Source: Citrus sinensis (lineage: Eukaryota > Streptophyta > Magnoliopsida > Sapindales > Rutaceae). Taken from it: a stretch of 64,000 bases of DNA. The notes beneath the pieces were generated by a model, which saw only the letters and a list, made by a program, of their open reading frames with translations, ran no database searches and was not told the origin of the DNA. This document shows, piece after piece, positions 34,801 to 45,557 of the stretch. The position numbers and the translations under genes were made by a program. The DNA is taken from assembly GCF_022201045.2 (NCBI RefSeq), contig NC_068564.1, forward strand, positions 28,611,001 to 28,675,000, read 5' to 3'. The first letter of the stretch is position 1, and each line of letters opens with the position of its first letter.

Positions 34801-37465
34801 GTAGGATTTTTCCAACAATTAATTGTGGTACTTTATAAGTTTGTTTTTATGAATAAATTATTTTCAAAAATAAAAAAAGAAGTTAAATCCGTAAAGAATT
34901 GAAAGTTCATAAGATTATATATATATTTTTATAAAAATTCTATAGATGTTGTTGTCAAGAGCTATCCTAAGACCAGAAACATAAATTTAATTAAATTCAC
35001 ATATATACAAAAGAAAAGTGAAACTACCGAGTTCCCATTACTTTTTAATTTCTTCAATTTTATTCATTCAATTTCAATCAATAAAAAGATAAAACACAAT
35101 ACAATTTACTGTTTAAAACAATAAAATTGCATTCACTTTTTTTTTTTTTTTTTTTTTTGGAATGAAAATTTTGTTATAGAGAAAAGATAAGGGTTTCATA
35201 AGAGACCTATGAATCCTCTAGTAGACTCTTTTGCAGTCATCCCACATTCCCACTTCCATAATGATGCCAATACCTATTTGGTAGAAGACATCCTCGTCAA
35301 CAACTCTTACCCATTCTGTGCTTGAATTGGTACAGGTTGAACAGATAAGGGTCGGGAATTCTCTATTCAAAAATAGAGACACTCTTCTTCTTCTTTTTCA
35401 TATCCTTGTATTCTTCTTCTTCTTCTTCTTTTTTAACACTTTACACATATTAAAAAATATATACCTTAACTATTTAACTCTAGATGAAGATGCAACACTT
35501 TATATTCTAAAATAATTTTACAATTTTAGATAATTGTTAATCATAATTTGATGATTATTAAGTTCAATTTTAATCAATATATTATTAAATATTAGGATCG
35601 AAAACAAAAATATCCACTTTGACATTTTCTTATTCATCATTCACTCTTCACTACGTTGTTCTGTTATTATCTGTTTTCTAATTAGGATAAGATTTTAGAA
35701 GGTCAAATAAACTTTTAGTTCATTAAACGACTAAGGTCTCCAAGTAAATGTTTAGGACAATATCATATTAGATGGTTGTTTCGATTAGTAAACTACTAAA
35801 TAATGTTTATGTTTTAGGGTTTTAATTTTTAATTTTAGTATTTGTTCCATTTAGCTATTGATTTTAACTTTAAAAATAATTAAAAATAAATAAACAATTA
35901 ATAGTCAAATGGGTTTATATTGTGTTTATTTGCCAAAGTAGGAGTGGAGAGTGTGGATTTACTTCACTCTAGTGTTCCACTCTGTGGGTCCCACTTATTT
36001 TTTGAGCGTGGAGTGGAATTCCCACTTTCACTCCCATGAGGAAAGGGGGAGCAGGAATTCACTCTCACATCTTTCTTTTTTACACTTTGCTTTATTAAAT
36101 ATAATATTAGTATATTTAGTTACACATAGTAATTAATTTATCTAAGTAAAAATTATTTTAAAATAATATTATTATATTCATGGAGAATTAATAAATATTA
36201 CTATTATTTAATTTTAACAGGATTATATTTATTTAGTGTTAATAATAAATAGTTTGTTTTAAAAAAATATTAATTTTGTACTATATTATTATTTATTAAT
36301 AATAATGATTCATGTATTGCTCTTATTAATAATTTTTAATTTACATAACTAAAATCAAAATTAATAAAAAATTTGATTTACATAATTAAGAATATTATTA
36401 TTATTTTATATAATTTAAATTGATAATAAAATACATAGTTTATTTTACAAATATATTTTTTATTTACTTTATAATTAAAAGCTACAATTCTTTAAATAAA
36501 GGTAAAATTGTAATTTGAAAGAATTCAGTCCCAATTCAAGACAAAATAAATACATAAATGAGATTCTAATTCATGTTCCATACTCTCATTTCAGTACAAG
36601 TAAACAACATATTCTCACTTTTACTTCGTACTCTCAATCTCAAGATTCTCACTTCTCATGATTTCCAATCCAATCTGATAAGTAAACGCTATCTTAGTAT
36701 TTTACTCCCATATACTTAATCAACATATATAAATCCTTACTTGATCTTTTTTATAAAACAAAATAAAATTGAATTCCATACTTAACCCTAATATAGCGGC
36801 CTTACAAATCCATACCTATGGGGTGTTTTGCCATTTCTAATCCCACCATATAAAGACAAAAACCCCTATATTTTCCTAAGTATCCGCTGCTAATTGCCTT
36901 CTCAAAAAATATGAGAATAATAGAAATGCATGAGATGAACTAAAAATAAAACAATTGAGAAATTGCATTGAATTGGTTGATGATATTATAGCTGTCATCA
37001 AATTTTTATTCTAATTGAACATCTCTCAAAAAAATAAAAATAAAAAAATAAAATAAAACACAAAAAAAAAAAGAAAACAGAAACAGAAACCACAAATAAT
37101 TAATTGAATTACAAAAACAGATACAAATACAAATACAAAATCTCGGGAAACCCAACTTGTTTTAAAAACAGAGCCAGCTACTCAGCTTGCATTCATTTGC
37201 CTCCTGGTAACCCAACAATTTCCTCCGTTCGCCAGCTCATCTCCCGTTCCGTTATCTCTTTTCGCTATACTCCCCAAACGACGACGTTTTCAGCTTCCCG
37301 TCATCAGGCCGTCACCGTCAAATATAAGCCCTTAAAACTCCATTCCACTGTTTACAAATCTCTCTCTCTAAATTCTCTCTTTCTATCTCTAAATTTGTCT
37401 CTTTCTTTTCATTTCCCAGAAAACAAAAAGAAGTTCACCTCTCTTTCTCTCTCTAGAATTCATTC
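31811..37465. other. Gene-poor AT-rich region
   Basis: No gene could be supported across 5.6 kb. About 31811-33180 is moderately balanced and could be old transposon or transcribed UTR sequence, but no frame is convincing. Poly(T) runs occur at 33155-33170 and 35137-35159; the latter could be the reversed poly(A) end of a retroposed sequence. Dense AT repeats fill 33480-35600. A candidate terminal-inverted-repeat element at 35922-36692 is listed separately. From about 37150 the composition changes to CT-rich sequence that forms the promoter and leader of the NOI gene. Confidence 0.45.
35922..36692. mobile_element. Candidate TIR element, family uncertain
   Basis: The left end reads TGTGTTTATTTGCCAAAGTA then GGAGTGGA. 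The reverse complement of the right end reads AGCGTTTACTTATCAGATTG then GATTGGA, about 70 percent alike over 27 bases. The interior near both ends repeats ATTCTCACTTT/TCACTC-like blocks in opposite orientation, with a very AT-rich core. Size (about 770 bp) and the GTTTAYTT ends resemble non-autonomous hAT or PIF/Harbinger elements. No clean target duplication was found. Confidence 0.35.
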
Positions 37466-39931
37466 ATGTCGGTACGTAATCACTTTCTCTCTCCTTAAAG
37501 TTTCCATTTTTATTGTAAAGTTTCTAATTTTTTTTAAGTTTCTATATTCGTAATTTCTTCTTTTTTTTGTGGGTTTGCTTTTGATTTAATTCGACCGATT
37601 TGAGCGTTGATTGTGTTGATTTTCGGCTCAACTTTAGATTTACTGAAATGGGTTTGTTGTTCATTGATGTGATCTTTGATTGATTTGGATGTAACTTTGA
37701 TGAACTTGAATGATGCTAAATTTTGTGTTCAATTTCTAAGTTCTGCTTGTTATTTTATGGTTCGTGTTCATCTTTGGTTGCGATTAATGAATTGCGTACT
37801 GTTTCATTTGTTTCTGCTACACTTGTAATTGATTACTTTTTCTTGTGATAATTTTGGTTTTTAATCAAATAGTACGTGATTAAGAAGTTTTCTGGAATCT
37901 GATCGAGGAAACATGAAGAAGTTTGCTTCAAACTGAAAAGTTATGTCTTGTATGTTTCTAGATTCCTTTTGTGAATGAGAATCAAGAAATTTTTGTGGTA
38001 ATTTGAGCTTGTAGATTACTCATTAATGTATAGATGTCAAAAATGTTGTGGAACAATTATTTGGTGGGTGGTATGGTAGAAGCTGGTTTGGTCTTTTCAG
38101 ATATAATTAGAAGATTGAAGTTATGAATTAAATGGGTTAGCATCATTTAAGAATCTATAAAGTATAAAGGGCAAGTTTGGTTGGTCGATGGAATTTTACT
38201 TGCAAACTGTTGACTTGTGTGGTTTTGAAGTGCCAAAGTTGAATGCCGTGGATGGAGATGTTACAGAGTGTATATTAATATTGTAAATTTGGATATGTTT
38301 TATCACGGGGCATTTAACTAATTCCAAGAAGCAATTCAATCCCATTTTTTATGATGTTGGTTCCTTCTTTCTTTTGGTGACTTCATTCAAGATGACGGAT
38401 TTGTGTGCTAGATATTCTGCAGAATGGGAATGACCTCTTTATTAGAGGAGTCATGTATGGCTTTATAGTGGAATTACATTAGTTCTCTTATGATGGTTTG
38501 CTGAATTATTTGAAATTCTTGGTTGTTCATTTCTGTTATGCAAAATAAGTGTTAGGCAGAGTAGAGTTTTTTTTTTTTTTCAGAAATTGTTGGCCTTCTG
38601 TGTGCATGCCAGTTTCTTGGTTGGTCAGTGATATTTCTGAATGCTTATTTGTGAGATCTGCTTGGACTTCGAAGTTGATTGTAAAGATGTTTTATAGTTA
38701 TAAAAAAATCCATGTTTTGACATGACATTTTTTCAATCTACTGAAAGTATCTTTTATTTAATGGATGTAGCTGTATGGTACTAACTTCATCTTTTATCAA
38801 ATACAATAATGGTTACTGTGAGTTCTCATAGCTTAGAACTTGGGTTTTAGATGTAGATAATTTAAAAAGAATTCCCAAATCAACTATTAGTCTGTTTTTC
38901 ACAATATCTTTCTACATTTTTGTTGACATCAGATACCCAAAAAAAAAAAAAAATTATTTTTCTTACAGTTTAATGTATCTTAGGCCATCAGTCTGTTAGG
39001 AGCATTGGCTTTGTACTTGTGTGATCAGGGCTTTCTGAATATGATCAGCTTCAATTGTCTATATTTTTGAGTTTGTGTCGTGACAAGATTGGATTGTCAA
39101 TGGCTTGACAAATTGATACTGGCATTTGGATATCTAATCAATAGAGAAGATATTAGTGTCATTCAACCCAGGTTTACTATAGTAAAAAATTCATTTAGTA
39201 TGGAGGTACATTGATCCTGGCAATTAACAACTTCATGGACCCTATCGGGCTAAGCGTGTAAGGATTCCAATTCTTGGAAACTGTTTCATTAGGCTATCGT
39301 TGTCTATCATTGTCTTGTTTGATGATGGTGCCCATTTTTGACGTCTTTTGTGGTTAAGTACTTTAAGTTGGACTAGGAATTCTCTAGAAGAGTTTTATCA
39401 AATCATGTAAGACCTGGAAGAGCACTTTGATTGATCTAGACAACACTTCTTGCAAGGTCTTAGTTTTGTTAAATTTGAATATTTGGAGTCCGTATAATTT
39501 TGGCAAACAATATAACTGTTGCAATAAATGGTTGCCTAAGATGGCTACCCATGGCTAACAACTATGAGTTCTCTCCAAACAGGACAAGGGTCGCCCATTG
39601 CCTAAATTTGGTGAATGGGACGTCAATGATCCAGCTTCAGCTGAAGGATTTACTGTGATCTTTAACAAGGCCAGGGATGAGAAAAAGACAGGTGGCAAAC
39701 CAGACTCGCCTGGAAAGGTTGATCCTCCTATTAGGCAAGGGGTGGATCCTGCAAAACCTCAGCCTGTAAGTCTTCCGTTTTTATCACTGCACTAGCCTTT
39801 TTTCTTTGACGTTAATGGCTGTAAAAGGACATGCAAGTTTTTTCGCATATTAATGGCTTGTGCTTGTGGGAATGCACTGTTTACAGCGAAAGTGGTTTTG
39901 CTGCATCCAAAGGCCTTCTGCTCAATCTTGA
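37466..39931 (+). CDS. RIN4/NOI-domain protein (77 aa)
   Basis: Three exons are 37466-37471 (only ATG TCG), 39583-39765 and 39887-39931. The first intron is 2.1 kb and starts right after codon 2, as is common for this family. The product is a single NOI domain. LPKFGEW at residues 8-14 matches the AvrRpt2 protease cleavage consensus found in RIN4. FTVIFNKARDEKK and GGKPDSP follow. The C-terminus RKWFCCIQRPSAQS contains the tandem Cys (68-69) that is acylated and anchors RIN4-type proteins at the plasma membrane; after cleavage the domain is released. NOI proteins act around immune signalling and exocyst-linked traffic. The specific role here is inferred. Confidence 0.9.
37472..39582 (+). other. 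Long first intron of the NOI gene
   Basis: The 2.1 kb intron has GTACGT donor and AACAG acceptor. It is T-rich throughout, as normal for plant introns, and I saw no other gene or clear repeat in it. Its position after the second codon and its length are typical of introns that enhance expression, but that is an inference. Confidence 0.5.
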
Positions 39932-40846
39932 TGAGGTCCTGCCCACTCAAGAACTTCGATGTAAGAGTATCTTCATCTGTAACTGGTGCCCCACATTAAA
40001 AGAATATAGAAGCTGTAGAGCTGTGATGAGTTGTGGTGGAATTTGTTTTTGTGCTGTAAAAATTTGAGTCATGGTGGGGGAAAGCAGAAAAATACTTACT
40101 GTATCTATATGTACTGATTTTGTGGGTTATTATTATTACAAAGCCAAGCTATTTATTGTATTTCCTTTCTCTGTTCTATGGGCTGTAGATCTTTTGTTTT
40201 GTGACATATATTCTTTCTGCTTGTTGTATTGGTGAATTGAAATTGTTTGTGAAACAACTTTTATGAAAAAAGCCTTTATGAAAAGCATTGAAGAGCAGAA
40301 TCTTGATTTTAGCGACAAAGAATTTAGCGCAAAAGTTGATATGAAGATAATGAACATGAGAGAACAAAGATGATTTCTGTTGTATTGTGATTAGATTTTG
40401 AAAGGGGTTATACGTAAGCCTATTCGAAGGAAAATGCTTCTTTGGATTAATCGGTGATACAACATTCGCGACTTGCTATGGAAGTTAGTAATAATCTGGT
40501 TTCGAAATGACTATGACTATAGCATTTATACAACTATTGCCGTTTATGACTTTCATGCGGCTTCGCGACTTTCCCAGGGCATGCTTCTTCTCCAAAAAAC
40601 AAAATAATAATAATTCTGGGCATGATTTCAAGAAGCAGATGAAGTTCAGTGGCTTACGGATGTGATTCAAGTAACTAAAAAGACCAATGCAAAGTCCTTG
40701 GATCTATTATCATTGAGATAACTATTCAAATGTATAATTTAGTTTCTGTAAGTGTTCTTCTCTGGCCGGCAGATCACAAAAGAAACAAAAAACACGAAAC
40801 AGCACTAGGCTGTATAATCCTACAACTCATCGCTTGAGGACCAGAG
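39932..40846. other. Convergent intergenic region
   Basis: This lies between the 3' ends of the NOI gene (plus) and the p24 gene (minus). About 39932-40170 is probably the NOI 3' UTR and about 40690-40846 that of the p24 gene. The middle has no gene-like signal. Confidence 0.45.
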
Positions 40847-43800
40847 CTAAACTCTGGACATCCCAAGCTTCCTTTCGAACAGGCGGCGGAGGAGGTAGAC
40901 TTGAAGAACACTTGCACCGACAAGTGCAGTGGATTCCCAGAATGCCTTGTAAACTGCCCTCCGACTCATTGCTTCATTTACTGCATTTCCAATTGAATGA
41001 AAATTGTAAGGAAACAGATTATTGATATCAATTAAAATCATTTTGTCTGAGGATTGTGGGGAGAACATTTCTGTGATGGTCACAACTAAAATCATTAACG
41101 TGCCAATCACATTAGTGGCGTAAGAATAAAAGAATGATATAATCTTTATATGTAGGGATGTCACTTGGTTAAGAAGCTTTGATCATCTAATGGGCAAGTT
41201 CATTTCCACAAACCTCAGATCCAATTGGCTAGTGAAACAAATTCACCATTAAAATCATTGGTTTGGCTTGAGACTCTTGAGGATCACAAACATGAGATTG
41301 AAGGAAAAACATCAAACTGGACAAGCTTCCATCTAACTTAAAATTAAGATATGTACAGCTCAATACATACCTATTGCCTGGCGTTCAGTCTGCGCCTCAA
41401 GCCAATGCTGTTCGAACTGAATGTTGTAAAGGGCTTCCTCCAATTTGGATATCTGTTCTAGCAAAGGATTAAAATGCTCTGCACATATGTGAGAGAGTAA
41501 TAGTAAGAACACCTCTTTGAAGAAGATAAAAACAGGAAAGAACAAGGTGCACCCACTTACCATCTTTGGCATGCTCATCATAGTATGAAAAGTGGCCAAC
41601 ATGTACATCAAAGTCTATGGTTTCATGATACGGAGACTTGTTTGTGAAGCAGAAGCGGTGGACTCCTTTATGATGGGCCACAAACTCAAATTTCTCACTG
41701 ATCTTATCACGAAAATCATGAATCTGATCACTAGCAGGTCCCTTCACCTGCAGAATTTAACAACATTCCATGATCAGTGCTATCTTTCACAGGAAACTCA
41801 AAAAATAGAAATAAACAGATAATAACAAGCTTAACATACTATCAAAGACACAAAAATGTTAAGATTCGGTCAGGAAAACTTACTTTATGAACTTTCTAAG
41901 AGAATCAGAATCAATCACTACATTTTGTAGCTACATATATCAGGCAACTGCTGAATTAGTACACAGACTTCCTCATCAGGAATAACTGTCCCTATCAATT
42001 CAGAACTCACAGCTTATCTTTAGCAATTGCATTGCTGAAAATCAAAACATAAGGTGGCACATAATTTGAAGCAACTTATCTAATTTCTTCTACATTGGAA
42101 AAGGTAACTTGAGCGAAGCAAACTTAGACAAGCCAAACCCTCCCACAGACAAAGGAAACTATACTCCATATATGGGTTTCCAGATTTGTCTCATATATTT
42201 GATTGAAATGAGGGGTGTATAGGGGTAAATTTGGAATGATATTTTTAGATTAATTAATGAATGATACATGAACAATTATTAAGGGCAAAATGGGCAAAAT
42301 ACCGGAGAAATATAAAATACCATTTGGATGAATTTGCTATATTGGGTGGGCTTGGAAATCAATAGTCAAGGTTAGACACTTCAATTTATTTATGGGAAAA
42401 AATACACCTAGTACAAAAGGAGTATTCTTTTCCTTTTTCCCTAAGTATGACACATGGCCCTAAAACATTCTCTCATTTTAACTCAAGAATGACGTCCAGC
42501 CCTAACTTTTACACTCTCCTTACCATTAGCTTTCACTATATAAATATCTTATTCACCTATATTACGGCTCACTCTCCTCTCTCTGACACTTTCTCTCTCT
42601 TCTCTTCCCATCCTTCCCCCCCCCCCCCCCCCCTTTTCCCCTTTCTCTCTCTTCCTGTCAATCTTTTAGATCATCACCTATGTCTCTATTTTTGGAAGGC
42701 CATTTCTATTATCCACCTTCATCATCGCCTCCACCATTATTATCACTCTCCATATCTTTATTCACCATCTTCATCTTTATTAACACCAAACATCTCTATA
42801 TAGTTATTTAGCTTGTGTTATTCATCTTAGATAATGTAAAATCTTATGTAACCTCTCATTCATATAATGGATTGGAGATAACTTGCTCGTGTAGATGTAG
42901 GCCAAAGGCTGAACCATTTTAACCTTGTGTGCTCTTTATGTTTATGTTTGTTTTACTATATTTTCAATTTGAGGTTGAGATTGTGTTTCACCTATGAGCA
43001 AACCTGAGCTACCTCAGTTACACTAAGTATACTGTGAGACCACCTCAGTTATCTCCGGAGTACACCTAAGCTACTCCGAAGCACACATTAACCCCCTTCG
43101 TATCACCTTTTATGGGGCTTCACTAAGCTCTCCCTATTATTCCTCATATGACTACCTTAGCTTACCATGCATATTACTTCAGCACACCACCTACTATACC
43201 TCAACTAAACCACCTGCTCCCAAACATAAGAAAAACATACCTAAATCCAAACTTAACACAAGCTCCCTTCAAATACAAATTTATTTGTTTGAATCAGATT
43301 TGAGCTGGATCTAGTGAGAACCACTTGATTGGTTCGAATTGGATCCTAGTGAAAATATGGTGAAAACAAGGGGCATGATGAACAGTTGCAAAAAACAGGT
43401 ACGATCTAAAGTACATATTGTTGACTGGACATAGTGACTTGGGAAGGGAATTTCAAATTTGAAATAAACCTGAAGAATTCATGCCACTGTCAGCACTCAC
43501 CATAGACAAGGCCGTTTATACATGTTGCCATCTGAATGTAAATGTTAATCACATAAATCTAGACAGAACAATTATCAAAAGAAACTTAAAGCCCTACAAA
43601 ATCTAAAGAGCCAGTATTATTTTCTAACTAAATTTTATCATAGAAAGCAAACTCCTAAATACCAAATAATAAAAAATAAAAATAAAAGACAAAGATGGAG
43701 CTTACCACAAGATCAACACCGTCGTGACTACTATACCAAGATGAATCAGCCTTAATGACAACAAATGAAGCATGAACCGTGTCGCCTTCATATTGTACAT

Positions 43801-43915
43801 TATGAGAAAAACATTCTTCTCTATCAATCACAAATCTAATACCATAAACAGCCTGAGGGCTAAAAATAAATGCCAAAATTGCAGCAATACAGAACCCAAC
43901 TGGCCCAACTTTCAT
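40847..43915 (-). CDS. p24-beta family transmembrane emp24 domain protein
   Basis: Four exons, 43915-43706, 41747-41561, 41478-41371 and 40980-40847, give 212 aa. Residues 1-25 are a signal peptide ending AVYG. The GOLD domain follows, with its conserved pair Cys35 (REECFSH) and Cys103 (RFCFTNKSPYHETI). A coiled-coil segment ISKLEEALYNIQFEQHWLEAQ lies near 140-165. A transmembrane helix spans about 179-199 and the cytosolic tail is LLRRLFERKLGMSRV. The tail has no KKxx dilysine, as in Arabidopsis p24beta2/3, which this protein closely resembles. p24 proteins are type I cargo receptors that cycle between ER and Golgi in COPI and COPII vesicles. An acceptor (TTACAG) directly precedes the ATG, so the 5' UTR is split, with a likely donor at 44389. 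Confidence 0.93.
42393..43460 (+). mobile_element. LTR-like insertion in p24 intron 1, opposite strand
   Basis: Inside the 1.96 kb intron, the plus strand carries a promoter-like TATA (CTATATAAATATC at about 42536), a CT-rich leader, a poly(C) run and then GTAGATGTAGGCCAAAGGC with TGAACCATTTTAACCTTGTG. This order resembles the R-U5 part of Copia-type LTRs. No internal retrotransposon genes are seen, so it may be a solo LTR or a short remnant. Both boundaries are approximate and no target duplication was found. Confidence 0.3.
42616..42633 (+). repeat. Homopolymer run of 18 C
   Basis: Eighteen consecutive C residues sit within a CT-rich stretch in the p24 intron insertion. Such a run is prone to length error and polymorphism. 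Confidence 0.8.
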
Positions 43916-44011
43916 CTGTAAATCAAAGAAGCAAAATTTGCAGATTATGAGCTTGGATCAAACATAAAAGTCTCTACATATTGTTAGAAAGAATTGCTAC
44001 TCCCCCACCCC

Positions 44012-44034
44012 AAATAAATAAATAAATAAATAAA
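44012..44034 (+). repeat. (AAAT)n microsatellite
   Basis: About five tandem AAAT units lie in the proposed 5' UTR intron of the p24 gene. Confidence 0.8.
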
Positions 44035-44390
44035 ACCCACGTCCATAATTTCCCCACGGTAGCTTCCAAATGAAAATCAAAGGATATTCCAGAGAAATTT
44101 TGAAACCTATTGTCTTTTTTTTTTTAAAGTGAAATAACAATATCAGATGTAAATGCAATCGAAATTAAAAGATGGGTATGATTTGATTTTCTGTTCAGTC
44201 GCCAAGAAAGAGAAGAAAGGCAAATGAGACTTCGATCTTACATTTTTTTCAATCGTTGTAGAGTCTAGAAATGAAAATGATGCACTACAAGAAACGATGT
44301 TTTTTTTTTCCCTTTGACTGTTAAATCAAACCGTTAAAAAGGAAAAATTTCGATAAATGAACAAATAAATAAGCAAAAAACAATTGTACC

Positions 44391-44654
44391 TTCGATTGAA
44401 GTTGAAAAAAATCTTAAAACCTCTATGGTTTATCGAGTTTATTTGAGTTGTTTGAGTTTTGTCAGTCGCGATAACTTTGAATTGTGATCAGTTGATCACG
44501 ACTTCGCACGTACTTGCGTTGTTCTGTCTTAATGAGGTTTTGATTCTCTGTGTTAGGTCTCACATTACGAATTTTGCTATAACACGTGACTCCAGCTTAG
44601 AGGCTAAAGTTGACTTCAAAGGTCGTCTATGAAACGAATTTGCATTTTATTATA
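44391..44654 (-). promoter_or_regulatory. p24 promoter and non-coding first exon region
   Basis: The proposed 5' UTR intron (acceptor at 43916, donor at 44388-44389) places a non-coding first exon upstream of 44390 on the minus strand. The promoter would then lie between it and the foldback element that begins at 44655. No clear TATA box was identified. Confidence 0.35.
44646..44654. repeat. Left target-site duplication of the foldback MITE
   Basis: TTTATTATA, with one mismatch to the right copy TTTATTCTA at 45412-45420. Confidence 0.6.
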
Positions 44655-45411
44655 GGGAAAATGACACATAGACCTCCAACGTTTGAATAAGGAACATAAA
44701 ATCTCTTAATATTTTAAAAAAGACACTCAAACCTCCATTTGTTAACAGAAATTATAATTTTAAAGTGTAATTACCATTATACTCTTATAGTATATTAAAA
44801 AATAATTATTCATTGTCCAATTTATTCCTATATCATTAATAAAATTACGAATATAACTTCATTACTCAATTTTTTCATTTAATTTTTGTCAAAATTTCTC
44901 TTCAAACTAAATAAATTTAATCCATTGCTCAAGAATAAAAATAAATTAAATTGATTATTAATATAATAAAAATAACATTTCTCAATATGTCAATCTATTG
45001 GATATGTTATTTAGTACAATTAAGATTTTGTAATTATTGTTGTAACCATTTTTTTATTTTGTTGATTATATAAGTTTAAATTGAGAATTGTTATTTTTAT
45101 TATATTAGTAATCAATTTAATTTATTTTTATTCTTGAGCAATGGATTAAATTTATTTAGTTTGAAGAGAAAATTTGACAAAAATAAAATGGAAAAATTGG
45201 ATAATGAAGTTATATTCGTAATTTTATTAATAATATACGAATAAATTGAACAATGAACCATTATTTTTTAATATGCTATAAGGGTATAATGGTAATTGCA
45301 CTTTAAAATTATAATTTCTGTTAACAAATAAGAGTTTGAGTGTCTTTTTTTAAACATTAGAGGGTTTTATATCCTTTATTCAAACGTTAGGGGTCTTTGT
45401 GTCCTTTTTCC
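44655..45411. mobile_element. Foldback MULE-type MITE
   Basis: The arms of roughly 335 bases, 44655 to about 44990 and about 45080 to 45411, are inverted copies with only scattered differences. They start GGGAAAATGACACATAGACC and, on the other strand, GGAAAAAGGACACAAAGACC, and fold into one hairpin. The flanks TTTATTATA (44646-44654) and TTTATTCTA (45412-45420) are a 9 bp target duplication with one mismatch, as made by Mutator-like transposases. There is no coding capacity. It sits between the p24 promoter and the 3' end of the first CSLE gene. Confidence 0.82.
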
Positions 45412-45420
45412 TTTATTCTA
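45412..45420. repeat. Right target-site duplication of the foldback MITE
   Basis: TTTATTCTA, partner of TTTATTATA at 44646-44654. Confidence 0.6.
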
Positions 45421-45557
45421 ATTAAATCGTTATTAATTGATAATACAAAATTAAAGTTTACACATTTGTTTTTAAGGGATTTATAAAAATTTTTATTTAA
45501 ATTTAGGATAAAATTCATGTACAAAGATCAAGAAGGTAACAAAAGGAGAACACACCA

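Noticed and set aside
37104-37553. A 149-residue frame around the NOI start
   Set aside because: It is Ser/Leu-rich because of the CT-rich leader; the NOI frame is different and supported by conserved exons.
42447-42803. A 118-residue frame in the p24 intron
   Set aside because: It is built on a CT-rich, poly(C) stretch that gives Ser/Pro/Leu codons by composition; it lies in an LTR-like insertion.
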